Shown: in pieces, positions 35,142-46,158 of the stretch
Numbering within the stretch: position 1 is the stretch's first letter
Layout of the letters: the number at the start of each line of letters is the position of its first letter
DNA from: Aphanothece hegewaldii CCALA 016
GTDB lineage: Bacteria > Cyanobacteriota > Cyanobacteriia > Cyanobacteriales > Microcystaceae
Reading direction: 5' to 3'
Length of the DNA stretch: 64,000 nt
Assembly (NCBI RefSeq): GCF_003007785.1
Contig: NZ_PXOH01000007.1
Span: 1-64,000 of the forward strand
Notes under the pieces: generated by a model
Databases searched by the model: none
Seen by the model: only the letters and a program-made list of their open reading frames with translations
What the model was told of the DNA's origin: nothing
Made by a program: the position numbers and the translations under genes

Positions 35142-35398
35142 TTAGAAATGAAATAATTTTCCCACAGGATCAGGTAACAGATTATTTGACCCAAGACGGT
35201 TTAAAAGCTTGAGTTGGTCTTCTGTAGAGTCGGTGTATAGACCGGTATTGAAAGCGACTAACTGGGCTAAAACCTCCCCAAACTGACGTAGTTTCATCAA
35301 ACAGGTGATCGGATCATTTTGGAAATAGTGTTCAGCTAGAGTAGCTAGTTTGACTAATTGAGAGTCCTCAAGAAAAGCAAAATTAGAAGAAACGGTCA
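35142..35398 (-). pseudogene. hsdR: Type I restriction enzyme subunit R, N-terminal remnant
   Basis: From the ATG at 35398 the frame reads MTVSSNFAFLEDSQLVKLAT, then KLRQFGEVLAQLVAFNTGLY and LLNRLGSNNLLPDPVGKLF, the characteristic N-terminal domain of one HsdR group, before a stop at the element junction. An upstream ATG at 35450 is unlikely. About 85 codons survive; together with the C-terminal piece, roughly 600 central codons are lost. Confidence 0.8.
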
Positions 35399-35523
35399 TG
35401 AATATTCTGACGAGTGCTCTTTTTTTTAGAGTACCCAGAATCGGGAGCAAAAAACGCTTAACGAATTTTGTATGGACTATCTTGGTAAAGATAGAATAGC
35501 TAATAGTAAATTAAATTGAAACG

Positions 35524-36651
35524 ATGACGCAATCCTATTTTGCTACTGTAGCTAGAGGACTTGAAGAAATAGCCGCCGAAGAATTAAAAACATTAGGGGC
35601 CGAAAATATTCAAACCGTTTTTACAGGGATACATTTTACAGGAGATCAAGAATTACTGTATCGGGTTAATCTATGGTCAAGACTGATTTTTCGGGTTTTA
35701 GTTCCGATCGCCGAGATTGAATGTAAGAATTCAGATCAATTATATAAAAATATTCAGAGTATTGATTGGCGCGAATATCTTTCACCCAAAGACAACTTAG
35801 CCGTTCATTGTACAGGCACGAATTATAACCTAAATCATACTCATTACACAGCATTAGGCATCAAAAACGCAATTATCGATCAGCAGCGCGAACAAACTGG
35901 GATACGTTCCTCAGTGGATATCAATCATCCTGATCTACAGATTAACGCACATATTGAAAACGATCGCTGTTCACTCAGTTTAGATAGTTCTGGGGGAAGT
36001 TTACACCGTCGGGGTTATCATCGAGCGATGGGTGTAGCCCCTCTTAAAGAAACCTTAGCGGCGGCTCTGCTAGAATTAGCACAATGGACACCCGAACTAC
36101 CTTTTTTAGATCCCTGTTGTGGTTCAGGAACATTACCCATCGAAGCAACCCTAAAATCCTTAGATATTGCACCAGGTTTATATCGATCGGGATTTGGATT
36201 TCAGAAATGGCGAGATTTTGCGCCGGAACTGTGGAAAAAAGTCTTAAATGAAGCAAAACAACGTCAAAAATTCTCCCTAGATGCGCCAATTTATGGAAGT
36301 GACGCAGATCGAGAAACCTTAGAAGAAGCGAAATCTAATGCAGCTTTTTGCCAAATCGAGGAGTATATTCAGTTTAGCCGAAAACAGATTAGCCAAATCG
36401 AAGCCCCATGCGATCGCGGTATTATTATCTGTAACCCACCTTATGGAAAACGTTTAGGAAATACCCAAGAATTAGGATTACTCTATAAACAGCTTGGTGA
36501 CGTTTTTAAGCAACAGTTTAAAGGTTGGACGGCTTATATTTTAACGGGAAATAAAGAACTCGGTAAACAAGTCGGTTTACGGACATCGCGTCGGATCGCC
36601 GTCATGAATGGTTCTTTACCCTGTACACTGCTCAAATATGAACTGTATTGA
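35524..36651 (+). CDS. THUMP-domain class I RNA methyltransferase (RlmL/YpsC-like)
   Basis: A 375-residue RNA guanine-N2 methyltransferase. A ferredoxin-like plus THUMP RNA-binding region (residues 1-155) precedes a UPF0020 methyltransferase domain with the S-adenosylmethionine motif DPCCGSGTLPIEA and catalytic NPPYGKR. Related enzymes modify G2445 of 23S rRNA (RlmL N-domain) or equivalents. Length fits the single-domain YpsC type, not the fused RlmKL. Confidence 0.87.
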   Translation: MTQSYFATVARGLEEIAAEELKTLGAENIQTVFTGIHFTGDQELLYRVNLWSRLIFRVLVPIAEIECKNSDQLYKNIQSIDWREYLSPKDNLAVHCTGTNYNLNHTHYTALGIKNAIIDQQREQTGIRSSVDINHPDLQINAHIENDRCSLSLDSSGGSLHRRGYHRAMGVAPLKETLAAALLELAQWTPELPFLDPCCGSGTLPIEATLKSLDIAPGLYRSGFGFQKWRDFAPELWKKVLNEAKQRQKFSLDAPIYGSDADRETLEEAKSNAAFCQIEEYIQFSRKQISQIEAPCDRGIIICNPPYGKRLGNTQELGLLYKQLGDVFKQQFKGWTAYILTGNKELGKQVGLRTSRRIAVMNGSLPCTLLKYELY

Positions 36652-36731
36652 GCCAATTTTTTAGATGCTACAATTTGCGTGTAAGTCGATCAAGAAAGTT
36701 AACATAGAATCGAGAGTTAAGTCAGAAATGA

Positions 36732-38408
<1,677 letters not shown>

Positions 38409-38451
38409 TAATACAACTTATACTCATCACACATTTTTACAAATTATCTGT

Positions 38452-38481
38452 AGGGTTTTGGTTTCCAAACCCTCTTTTTTT
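38452..38481 (+). terminator. Intrinsic terminator after pyrG
   Basis: AGGGTTT (38452-38458) pairs with AAACCCT (38467-38473) across an 8-base loop and is followed by CTTTTTTT. It stands between convergent pyrG and the pentapeptide-repeat gene. Confidence 0.8.
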
Positions 38482-38489
38482 ACTTAATT

Positions 38490-40487
38490 CTACTTTAAAT
38501 AAATTAATAAATTTAATCCAGGGATGGTTCGAGAAAGAGTCCAAAGTAAAAGACTGATATAAAGAATTCCTAACGTCCATTGATACCAAACTAAACTTGT
38601 AATTAAACTGGGTAATTGTTCATCACGTAAGCGAATATCATTAAAGCCTGTTTTCAGTAAATTATTTAAACTAAAATCATAATAATTTAACCAATTCCAG
38701 CGACGTTCCCAAAGTATTGGTAGATATCTTTCACGAAAAGGAAGATAATCAGGAATAATCGGTAAACGACCAATTAAGATCCTAAGCTGTCTAAGTGTCC
38801 CATCTTGGACTAAATAGGAAGTATTCATTAAATCATGATAACGACCATTTTGATAAACAAGAAAAATTAAAGTTAAAGGAATTGGAAATAAAATAAAAGA
38901 TAAACATCCTAAACTAAGCCAAGGATGAATAGAAGTTTGGAAAATTACTGATAAACCAATCAGCGTTAATCCTATATAACTACTGACCATACAAATAATA
39001 TCATAACGACTCGGAAGAATGGGTGTAGGATATTTTCTTCGCCAGCGATCAAGTAGCCAAAACAAAAAACCAAAATAACTAATAATCATAATTCCTACAC
39101 TAAAAACTAAATTAGAATTCGTTCCATAATTACTTAAAAGCAATAAAATATTTAAGAAAATCCAATAAATAAAATGTTTAAACCAAGTAAAATTAAAAAT
39201 CTGTACAAAAGATTTAAGTAAAGCTTTCTCTTCTAAAAATTTAATTCTCAAAAGTTCTCTTTTATATTCAATTTGATTGGCATCAGAAATTAATTCCAAA
39301 CTCCGAAAGTTTCTCACTAAATTTTTTAAAACAGCGTTATTACCTTCTAGTGTTGGTAAATAAATCACTTGACCTATAATACCAGCATCGCCTAAGATTT
39401 TCGCATTATTTGAATCAAAAGCTAAACCCGAAACATTAATAGTAGCTTGCTTGTTAAATTCAGCATTACTAAAATCAACTTGATCTAATAATTTGACATC
39501 TTGAAAATCAATCCTATCATTAAAATAACTTGAGCGAAAAACAACAGATTTTTCAAAAGTAGAATTTTTTAAAGATATGCCAAGAGGGAAATAACTTTTA
39601 GAAAAAATAGAGCGATCGCGCCAAATAACTTGATTAAAATTAGCCTCATTTATCCAGCGACTATTACTAAAATCAGCCAGTTGAGAAAAATCAGATTGTG
39701 TAAAATGTCCACTCGTATCAAACCGACTATTCATCCATTTAGAAACACCGCGAAATTGGACTTGTCGAAATTTTGCAATATTTAAAAAATGACTTTGATT
39801 GAAATTAGCTTCCTTAGCAAAAATTGAATTACTAAAATCAGCAACACGACCAAATCTAGCCTCAGACCAAATACTTTCGGAACTAAAAAAAGTGTGATTA
39901 GCTTCAACAGGTTTGAGAAAAAAAGTTTTAGAAAAATCGACCTTACCTATAAACTTAGTTTTTTGAAATTTCAAAGCTCCTCGAAAGATAATAACAGTAG
40001 TTAATTGCTCATTATCGTTTTGAGCGAAACTTTCATCTTGCTGTAACAATTCTTGCTCAGATAAAGTGAGTAAACCGGGTAAAGCTGCTTTGGATAAAAC
40101 AGTCGAAAGTCCTAAACGTTGCCCCAAAAAATCACCTTTAATCTGAGACTCACTAAAATCTAGACTAAGAGGTTTTTTAGAACGAGTAATTTGATTTTGT
40201 AATAATTGATAAAACTGTTCTTGAAATTCTGAATTATTCTCACTCAAATCAATATATAAATTGCGTAGATCAATCGTTGCTACACCATCACTTAAAATTG
40301 GTGCGAGGATTCGTTCTTGTAATAAAGGTAGGGTTAAAGGAATTCGTTCTACAGCAAAGGCAGAAGGAATATAACAAAGCCAAAATAATAAAAACCAAAC
40401 CCAAAATAGTCTTTTTAAATTAGATAGAATGAGCTTGATTAATGCCAAAGTTGCCATTAACTTAAAACTGACCAAAAACCATAACAT
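38490..40487 (-). CDS. Pentapeptide-repeat membrane protein
   Basis: A 665-residue membrane protein. After an N-terminal hydrophobic helix ending in SAFAVE, likely a signal sequence, residues ~150-350 hold many A(D/N)FSxx/xxFxx pentapeptide repeats (for example VADFSNSIFAKEANFNQSHF) that form a right-handed beta helix. A coiled segment and four or five membrane helices (residues ~430-550 and 640-660) follow. Function unknown; the family often mediates protein contacts at membranes. ATG alternatives exist at 40487 and 40454. Confidence 0.75.
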   Translation of the reverse strand: MLWFLVSFKLMATLALIKLILSNLKRLFWVWFLLFWLCYIPSAFAVERIPLTLPLLQERILAPILSDGVATIDLRNLYIDLSENNSEFQEQFYQLLQNQITRSKKPLSLDFSESQIKGDFLGQRLGLSTVLSKAALPGLLTLSEQELLQQDESFAQNDNEQLTTVIIFRGALKFQKTKFIGKVDFSKTFFLKPVEANHTFFSSESIWSEARFGRVADFSNSIFAKEANFNQSHFLNIAKFRQVQFRGVSKWMNSRFDTSGHFTQSDFSQLADFSNSRWINEANFNQVIWRDRSIFSKSYFPLGISLKNSTFEKSVVFRSSYFNDRIDFQDVKLLDQVDFSNAEFNKQATINVSGLAFDSNNAKILGDAGIIGQVIYLPTLEGNNAVLKNLVRNFRSLELISDANQIEYKRELLRIKFLEEKALLKSFVQIFNFTWFKHFIYWIFLNILLLLSNYGTNSNLVFSVGIMIISYFGFLFWLLDRWRRKYPTPILPSRYDIICMVSSYIGLTLIGLSVIFQTSIHPWLSLGCLSFILFPIPLTLIFLVYQNGRYHDLMNTSYLVQDGTLRQLRILIGRLPIIPDYLPFRERYLPILWERRWNWLNYYDFSLNNLLKTGFNDIRLRDEQLPSLITSLVWYQWTLGILYISLLLWTLSRTIPGLNLLIYLK

Positions 40488-40658
40488 TCTATTAAGTAAA
40501 CATAGAATATCATATTTGTGTAATAATCCTTCAACATCTTACAGATTGACAACTGCAACATAAAGACTAGATTGGCCGTCTCAAGACAATCAGAGAAGTA
40601 ACAGCGTATCATATAAAGATAAAACAAAAATTATTACTTAGGCTGTCTGGTTTCGTTG

Positions 40659-42494
40659 ATGACAAATAACTTATTAAATAATCGCTATCAGATTCAACAA
40701 ACATTAGCAAGAGGGGGGTTTGGCGAGACATTTTTGGCGACTGATACTTATATGCCATCGCGTCGCAAATGTGTCATTAAACAGCTTAAACCCATCGTTC
40801 AATATCCCGTTATTCCACAGTGGTTACAAGAACGTTTTCAACGAGAAGCCACAATTTTAGAAGAATTAGGCGAAGAACATTCACAAATACCTCGACTTTA
40901 CGCTTATTTCTCTGAATCTGCTAATTTTTATCTCGTTCAAGAATGGATAGAAGGACAAACCCTAACTCAAAAACGACAGCAACAAGGGAACTTATCGTCG
41001 GATCAAGTTAAAGGAATTTTGCTAAATCTTTTGCCAGTTCTGGCGTTTATTCACGATCGCAAAATCATTCATCGTGATCTCAAACCCGATAATATCATCC
41101 TTCGCTACAGTGATGGTTTACCCGTTTTAATCGATTTTGGGGCGATGAAAGAAGCAGTAGCGACAGTGATGGATCATTATGGAAACACCACCTTATCCGT
41201 CATCTCAGGTACACCGGGCTATATGGCCTCAGAACAAGCGGCCGGTCGTCCTGTATATTCTAGCGATTTGTATGGTTTAGGTCTAACGGCGATTTATTTA
41301 CTTACTGGAAAAACCCCACAAGAGTTAGAAACTGATCCCGCAACTGGCGAAATTTTATGGCGAGAAGCAAATGATATTCATTCTAATTTAGCATCCGTCA
41401 TTGATCGATCGATCCGTTTTCATCCACGCGATCGCTTTTCGAGTGCTACAGCTATGTTACAAGCTTTATCGTTGAATGAAGTCTCGATACTCGAACCCAC
41501 TGTTGCCATATCACCAGGTAGTCCGCAAACCGTAGTTAAACCAACTCCTGCTACACGTCCCACACGTCCCACACGTCCAGTTACAGTTCCTATCCTTGAT
41601 CCGACAAAACTAGAAGAACGACCGAGAAATACTAAGCCAGGCTGTTTTATTCCCGCATTATTATTAATGGGTCTTGTTTTAGGTTCTTTTTTCTTTGGTT
41701 TTCAAGCATTTATTCCAAAATTTCCGGAACGTCGTGAACCAACTCCGACTCTTTCTCCTGAGACTGAACCATCACCCCCAAAACCTAGACCAACACCAAC
41801 GCGAACCCCGACACCAAAACCCACGCCAATACCAACACCAACGCCGGAACCAACCCCCACACCAGAACCAACACCAACGCCGGAACCAACCCCAGAACCG
41901 ACACCAGAACCGATAGAACCGTTACCCTCACCAGAACCGACAATAGAACCAATAGAACCGTTACCCTTACCAGAACCAACCCCAGAACCCGAACCGTTAC
42001 CCTCACCAGAACCAACACCAGAACCGACAATAGAACCCGAACCCGAAATATCGCCGCCAACCCAAAACCAAAGCCAATATTTTTCGCCCAAAGTCCCTAT
42101 TTTTCCCGTTGGAACCTTTAAAAGTTCTTTATTCAATAGTTTAGGAAAACCCACTTATATCAAAAAAGGATTATGGGGAGATAGTCAGGCTATTCGGTAT
42201 CAAAATTTAATTTCAAACCAAGTTGATTTAGGATATTTAATCGATAATCAAACTGGAAAAATTCGACAAACTGAAGTAGCTTTTAATACATCAGTTAGCC
42301 TAAAAACAATGAATCACACCTTAAATCAATTATTGGTCGGTAATGCAACACCATCAGTAAAACAAGGCTTAGAACAAGTGTATCGAGGACAAAAAAATAA
42401 ATATTCTTTTAGCGTTGGTTCAATAAAAGGTACAATTGAACGTCAAAAAAGTGAGCGTATCTATATTGGGATTTGGGATGCAAATTTTCATTAG
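40659..42494 (+). CDS. Membrane-anchored Ser/Thr protein kinase with Pro-rich linker
   Basis: Kinase domain at residues ~9-270: glycine loop ARGGFGETF, Lys41, catalytic HRDLKPDN (138-145), DFG (159-161) and [12 protein letters not shown] membrane helix follows near residues 327-350, then about 110 residues of Pro/Glu/Thr repeats ([11 protein letters not shown] type, ~41735-42050), then a conserved C-terminal domain of ~140 residues ([20 protein letters not shown]). All catalytic residues are present. The Pro-rich part probably spans the cell wall so that the last domain senses an external signal. ATG at 40659 is used; an in-frame TTG directly precedes it. Confidence 0.88.
   Translation: MTNNLLNNRYQIQQTLARGGFGETFLATDTYMPSRRKCVIKQLKPIVQYPVIPQWLQERFQREATILEELGEEHSQIPRLYAYFSESANFYLVQEWIEGQTLTQKRQQQGNLSSDQVKGILLNLLPVLAFIHDRKIIHRDLKPDNIILRYSDGLPVLIDFGAMKEAVATVMDHYGNTTLSVISGTPGYMASEQAAGRPVYSSDLYGLGLTAIYLLTGKTPQELETDPATGEILWREANDIHSNLASVIDRSIRFHPRDRFSSATAMLQALSLNEVSILEPTVAISPGSPQTVVKPTPATRPTRPTRPVTVPILDPTKLEERPRNTKPGCFIPALLLMGLVLGSFFFGFQAFIPKFPERREPTPTLSPETEPSPPKPRPTPTRTPTPKPTPIPTPTPEPTPTPEPTPTPEPTPEPTPEPIEPLPSPEPTIEPIEPLPLPEPTPEPEPLPSPEPTPEPTIEPEPEISPPTQNQSQYFSPKVPIFPVGTFKSSLFNSLGKPTYIKKGLWGDSQAIRYQNLISNQVDLGYLIDNQTGKIRQTEVAFNTSVSLKTMNHTLNQLLVGNATPSVKQGLEQVYRGQKNKYSFSVGSIKGTIERQKSERIYIGIWDANFH
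41735..42050. repeat. Low-complexity CCA/GAA-rich coding repeats
   Basis: Imperfect short repeats of CCAGAACCAACA type encode the Pro-Glu-Thr linker of the kinase. The reverse strand is glycine-codon-rich and open by chance. Copy number is prone to slippage, so length may vary among strains. Confidence 0.8.
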
Positions 42495-42593
42495 AATTAG
42501 GAATGTAAATTTGTAACTCAGATAACTACATCACTCATTCATCAGCATTAAAATAGAAGCAGAAACATCGGGGATCAATAGGAGAGTGAGAGT

Positions 42594-42806
42594 ATGTTAG
42601 TTATTCTTGCCGATGAACAAATCCTATCGACTCAACAAGTCTGTCAAGGGTGTTTGTTAGCCACACATCAGGGTTTACCGCGTTGGTATCAAGGAAAGTT
42701 AAGATGTGGTCGGATGTTAGAGGAAGCAAAACAATTCCTACCTCAGAACAGTCAGCCGACATTATATGAATGTAAAATGGGCTTTCGGGTCGCTAATATC
42801 GATTAA
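42594..42806 (+). CDS. Conserved cyanobacterial Cys-containing small protein (70 aa)
   Basis: The ATG at 42594 is preceded by AGGAGAGTGAGAGT, a good ribosome-binding site. The protein has Cys18-x2-Cys21, Cys38 and Cys60 (QVCQGCLLA, LRCGRM, YECKMGF), a spacing that could bind one metal ion or iron-sulfur cluster. Similar 60-75-residue proteins are widespread in cyanobacteria. Function unknown; metal binding inferred. Confidence 0.65.
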   Translation: MLVILADEQILSTQQVCQGCLLATHQGLPRWYQGKLRCGRMLEEAKQFLPQNSQPTLYECKMGFRVANID

Positions 42807-42875
42807 TCCTATCTAATTGCGTTATCTTGGCAAAAATACCCGACTTTAAGCTTAATTTATCCTCTTTTATTATCT

Positions 42876-43535
42876 TTACTGAGGACTTGCCCCAGGTACT
42901 GGGGGTTGTGGTAAGGTTTGGGTAGGGCTAACTTGTGGGTTTGGATCGGGTTTACGAACTTCGGGAATAGGTAGAAAATAAAATGCTACGGCAAACACCG
43001 CTAAACTACTTAAACCGACTGCCATCGGAACGGCTTTTTTAGTAATAGGTTCTTCGGCTAAACGATAACGACGAGAAAGAGGCTGTAATTTTAAGTTAAC
43101 ATCGGGTAGAGTTCGCTGATCGGTATAAAACTGATCCACTGCTTCAACGAGATCAAATAACTGTACCGTTGATAAATTAAATGAAACTGGACTAGAGGGT
43201 GTGTTAACGTCTCTTGGTGGATACCATGTTAAACGATGATAGGTATCTGATATTTTTTCGATACTTAAGTGATCGTCTGTCGGGGTAACTTCATGGGGAC
43301 GACGAACCCCGCTTAAAAGTTCTTGGGCATAACTACTAACTGCAAGAGACAAGTTTTCTAAAAAGGTACGCCCTCCCTGCAAAACTTGGTTTGTTCCGAT
43401 GAGGTGACATTGAGCATTCGTCACAATGGTTAAAGTGGGTTGTCCATTTGAAGCGTCTGTTGATGTGACCCCATCACTAAATCCTTCAACGATTAAAGTG
43501 CAGTTTGGTAAATTATATTGTCTTTTTAGATTCAT
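42876..43535 (-). CDS. DUF4335 domain-containing protein
   Basis: About 219 residues from the ATG at 43535, which begins the conserved NLKRQYNLPNCTLIVEGFSD segment; an ATG 27 bases upstream adds a non-conserved basic lead. A membrane helix lies near residues 175-193 (AVGLSSLAVFAVAFYFL) with a Pro-rich tail. DUF4335 is a cyanobacterial family of unknown role. It overlaps the DUF3007 gene by 23 bases, so they are co-transcribed with ndhL. Confidence 0.8.
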   Translation of the reverse strand: MNLKRQYNLPNCTLIVEGFSDGVTSTDASNGQPTLTIVTNAQCHLIGTNQVLQGGRTFLENLSLAVSSYAQELLSGVRRPHEVTPTDDHLSIEKISDTYHRLTWYPPRDVNTPSSPVSFNLSTVQLFDLVEAVDQFYTDQRTLPDVNLKLQPLSRRYRLAEEPITKKAVPMAVGLSSLAVFAVAFYFLPIPEVRKPDPNPQVSPTQTLPQPPVPGASPQ

Positions 43536-43824
43536 TTTCGATTTCTGCTTGTAGTTTTTCAAGTTCTTCTGGGGTCATTTCTTCTAGCCGTTTTTGTAAG
43601 ACTGCTGCCTTATAGTCTTGCAACTGCTGATTATAAGTCATCTTACTATTGAGAACTCGAACTAAATAAGATAGCACCCAACCGACTAACCCACCTACGA
43701 GTATAACTTGACTCCAAATGCCCGCCGAAATTCCATCTAGTCCAGTGTTTTTAAGAACAACATAGATTAGTCCTCCGGCGACAAAAACGCCTAAACCAAT
43801 TCCAATAACATCAATTCGTCGCAT
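43513..43824 (-). CDS. DUF3007 domain-containing protein
   Basis: A 103-residue cyanobacterial/plastid family protein starting MRRIDVIGIGLGVFVAGGLIY. Two membrane helices (residues 5-24 and 36-59) precede a charged helical tail with KRLEEMTPEELEKLQAEIE. It lies 15 bases downstream of ndhL, the conserved gene order in cyanobacteria, which suggests a link to thylakoid NDH-1, but no function is shown. Confidence 0.85.
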   Translation of the reverse strand: MRRIDVIGIGLGVFVAGGLIYVVLKNTGLDGISAGIWSQVILVGGLVGWVLSYLVRVLNSKMTYNQQLQDYKAAVLQKRLEEMTPEELEKLQAEIENESKKTI

Positions 43825-43839
43825 AAATCTATTATAAAC

Positions 43840-44079
43840 TTAGGCTTTGATTTCTCGACGTTGTGGACGAAAGTTCAAAAAAGGACTCAGTAAAAAAATT
43901 CCAGGGAAAAAGAAAAACATGAGAAAGTACATAAAGCCTCTTTCAAAAGAACTGGCAACATACCAACGGCTTTTGAGGTAGAAATAGACTAAACCCGGAA
44001 TGATTAATAAATATAAACCGCTAAGAATTAGATAAAGAGCAGGAACGATTAAGGTTTCTATTGATAAGTTTGCAAGCAT
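43840..44079 (-). CDS. ndhL: NAD(P)H-quinone oxidoreductase subunit L
   Basis: A 79-residue membrane subunit of NDH-1, the thylakoid complex for respiration, cyclic electron flow and CO2 uptake. Residues 11-33 and 48-66 form two helices; the stretch [22 protein letters not shown] is diagnostic. First gene of a minus-strand unit with DUF3007 and DUF4335. Confidence 0.9.
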   Translation of the reverse strand: MLANLSIETLIVPALYLILSGLYLLIIPGLVYFYLKSRWYVASSFERGFMYFLMFFFFPGIFLLSPFLNFRPQRREIKA

Positions 44080-44321
44080 AAGTTTGTTTTTTTGTCAAGA
44101 GCTTAGGACAAATTAAGCAGATTTATTTATCTTGTATTATCACATTTTTTGTCAAGTTTAACCGTTTGGCTCGGCACTTGAGAACAAATAGGAAGGATAG
44201 AAAAAACTCAAAGTAAGAAAAAAATTATATTTTTATCTTGGGTCTTCTGCTCTCGTTGGGTATTCTTTATGTCACACTGGAGTCAGACAAACATGAGACC
44301 TTTGAAGCTCAATCATACAGA

Positions 44322-44717
44322 ATGGAAATCCAATCATTAACGCCACAAAATCAAAACACAGGCAACAAAAACACAAAAGAAGTTAAAATCGCAAAAGAGC
44401 ATGATCATGATGAACACCATCACCATGAAAACGCTTCAAAACCTCATGTTCATAGTGAAGCTTCTCTAAAACAAATCGTCAATCGTTTATCGCGCATTGA
44501 AGGACACGTTCGGGGTATTAAAACAATGGTGACAGAAAGTCGCCCTTGTCCAGAAGTATTAATGCAAATTGCGGCGGTTCGGGGTGCGATCGATAAAGTT
44601 GCCCGAATTATTCTAGACGAGCATTTGAGTGAATGTGTTGCCCGCGCTGCACTTGAAGGAAACATCGACACCGAAATTGAAGAACTAAAAGCCGCATTAG
44701 ATCGATTCCTTCCTTAA
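44322..44717 (+). CDS. Nickel-sensing CsoR/FrmR-family repressor (InrS-like)
   Basis: About 131 residues from the ATG at 44322; a longer reading from TTG at 44238 is unlikely. A His-rich leader (KEHDHDEHHHHEN) precedes the DUF156 four-helix core: NRLSRIEGHVRGIKTMV, then RPCPEVLMQIAAVRGAIDKVAR and ILDEHLSECV. Cys in RPCPE, His in DEHLSEC and the next Cys are the metal ligands of this family. The His-rich N-terminus and core closely resemble InrS, which derepresses nickel export in Synechocystis. No exporter gene is adjacent. Confidence 0.85.
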   Translation: MEIQSLTPQNQNTGNKNTKEVKIAKEHDHDEHHHHENASKPHVHSEASLKQIVNRLSRIEGHVRGIKTMVTESRPCPEVLMQIAAVRGAIDKVARIILDEHLSECVARAALEGNIDTEIEELKAALDRFLP

Positions 44718-44815
44718 AAAATCACCCATCGCTTGCTATGATATTATGATGGATTCTAACAGGTGAAAATCTGTCTAGATCTGTTGTCTTAAAATGGAGG
44801 AATAGGAAGTACACA

Positions 44816-44998
44816 ATGACCCAAGTTGTCGTAGGTCAAAACGAAGCCATCGAATCTGCATTACGTCGTTTTAAACGACAAGTTGCTAAAGCCGGAATTT
44901 ATGCCGATATCAAAAAGCATCAATTCTTTGAAACCCCCCAAGAAAAACGTAAGCGTAAAGCTGTAGCCCGCAGAAGACAGCGTACTCGTCGTCGTTAG
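44816..44998 (+). CDS. rpsU: 30S ribosomal protein S21
   Basis: A 60-residue ribosomal protein reading [20 protein letters not shown] and ending [13 protein letters not shown], typical of bS21. GGAGGAATAGGAAG upstream provides the ribosome-binding site. Single gene, with a candidate terminator at 45120-45160. Confidence 0.95.
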   Translation: MTQVVVGQNEAIESALRRFKRQVAKAGIYADIKKHQFFETPQEKRKRKAVARRRQRTRRR

Positions 44999-45119
44999 AA
45001 GATAAAAAAGACCCAATCGATAGAAATAGACACTTTTTCACTAAATAATTAGAATTTTTAAAAGGGGCGTGATAGTTAGTATTGTGTAACTAAGTCTATG
45101 ATAATCTTGAGCTAAAAGG

Positions 45120-45160
45120 AAAAGGATGAGCAATCAAAAAATGGCCATCCTTTTCTTGTA
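45120..45160 (+). terminator. Candidate terminator after rpsU
   Basis: AAAAGGATG (45120-45128) pairs with CATCCTTTT (45146-45154), followed by CTTGTATTT. The loop is 17 bases and the T tract short, so efficiency may be moderate. Confidence 0.5.
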
Positions 45161-45190
45161 TTTAGCATTCCCTCTTCATGAGACACCCAA

Positions 45191-45844
45191 ATGACCATAC
45201 AACTTCGTGTATACGTTCCTGATCATCCTTTAATTAAACATTGGTTAGCGATCGCACGTAGCGTACAAACCCCCTATCCTCTCTTTAAAACCGCCATGAC
45301 AGAGTTAGGAAGATGGTTAACCTACGAAGCGACTCGTTATTGGTATCCCACTGTAGACGTTATTGTCGAAACGCCTCTCGCCGACTGCCCCGCAACAATT
45401 ATTAACGAAGACATTCCCACCGTCATTATACCTATTCTTAGAGCAGGACTAGCGATCCTAGATGGCGCACAAACAGCCTTACCTAATAATGCTTCAATTT
45501 ATCATTTAGGGTTAGTCAGAGATGAAGAAACCCTAGAATCGAGTTGTTACTTAAATAAACTTCCCGATCGCTTTTTGCCACAGACTCATATCATCATTTT
45601 AGAACCTATGTTAGCCACTGGCGGCTCGATTCAGAATGCCCTTTCTGAAATTATCAGTAGAGGTGGAGATCCCGCCTTAATACGCATTATATCGATTGTT
45701 GCTGCCCCTCCCGCCTTACAAAAATTAAGCGAAAAGTACCCCAGTTTAAACATTTATACCGCTATCATTGATGAAGGACTCAACGAAAAAGGATTTATTG
45801 TTCCTGGGTTAGGTGATGCAGGCGATCGCGCTTTTGGCACATAA
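45191..45844 (+). CDS. upp: Uracil phosphoribosyltransferase
   Basis: A 217-residue salvage enzyme making UMP from uracil and PRPP. The opening RVYVPDHPLIKHWLAIAR is typical; the PRPP loop is ILEPMLATGGSI, where the family normally has DPMLATGGS, so the Asp is replaced by Glu. The C-terminal uracil-binding motif is PGLGDAGDRAFGT. Length agrees with the family. Confidence 0.9.
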   Translation: MTIQLRVYVPDHPLIKHWLAIARSVQTPYPLFKTAMTELGRWLTYEATRYWYPTVDVIVETPLADCPATIINEDIPTVIIPILRAGLAILDGAQTALPNNASIYHLGLVRDEETLESSCYLNKLPDRFLPQTHIIILEPMLATGGSIQNALSEIISRGGDPALIRIISIVAAPPALQKLSEKYPSLNIYTAIIDEGLNEKGFIVPGLGDAGDRAFGT

Positions 45845-45871
45845 TATTAATAAGACATTGGGGTAAAAATT

Positions 45872-46150
45872 ATGAGTCAACAAGAGGGTTTTGGGGCTGG
45901 ATTTGTTGCAGGTGCTATATTTGGCGGCGTTGTTGGTGGTGTTTTAGGTACGGTTTTAGCGTCTCGTAGCCTAAAAAAAAGTGAAAAACCACTGCGAGAT
46001 AGTGAATCTAATTTGACTTTAAATGAAAGTCAGATGGAGACAGCCCGTCGTAGTCTAGAAGATAAAATAGCACAACTCAACTCAGCGATTGATGATGTCC
46101 GTCAACAACTTGAGCCAGTCAATGGAAATCGTATCGATCATAAAGATTAG
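45872..46150 (+). CDS. Small protein with Gly-rich membrane helix and coiled tail
   Basis: A 92-residue protein. Residues 6-28 (FGAGFVAGAIFGGVVGGVLGT) form a Gly-zipper-like membrane helix, as in YtxH-like proteins, and residues 50-82 are an amphipathic coil. It follows upp by 27 bases and precedes the Uma2 gene by 8 bases, so the three may be one unit. Function unknown. Confidence 0.65.
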   Translation: MSQQEGFGAGFVAGAIFGGVVGGVLGTVLASRSLKKSEKPLRDSESNLTLNESQMETARRSLEDKIAQLNSAIDDVRQQLEPVNGNRIDHKD

Positions 46151-46158
46151 CACAAAAA

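Larger units (their letters stand above)
33774..35143 (-). mobile_element. IS200/IS605-family element with tnpB only
   Basis: It contains tnpB and no TnpA transposase. The right end, 3' of tnpB, has the family hairpin: on the minus strand CCCCGTCCG, loop, CGGCGG, ending in GTGTCAAC at 33774-33781. The left end carries a CCTAGGTTCACCTAGG hairpin (35110-35125). It separates the two ends of hsdR. The right boundary is fairly clear; the left one is approximate. Confidence 0.7.

Noticed and set aside
41702..42154. Glycine/serine/valine-rich minus-strand ORF
   Set aside because: It is the reverse strand of the Pro-Glu-Thr repeat in the kinase gene, so it is open by composition only.
44238..44321. 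N-terminal extension of the InrS-like repressor from a TTG start
   Set aside because: The hydrophobic lead (GLLLSLGILYVTLES) is foreign to the family, and ATG 44322 gives normal length.
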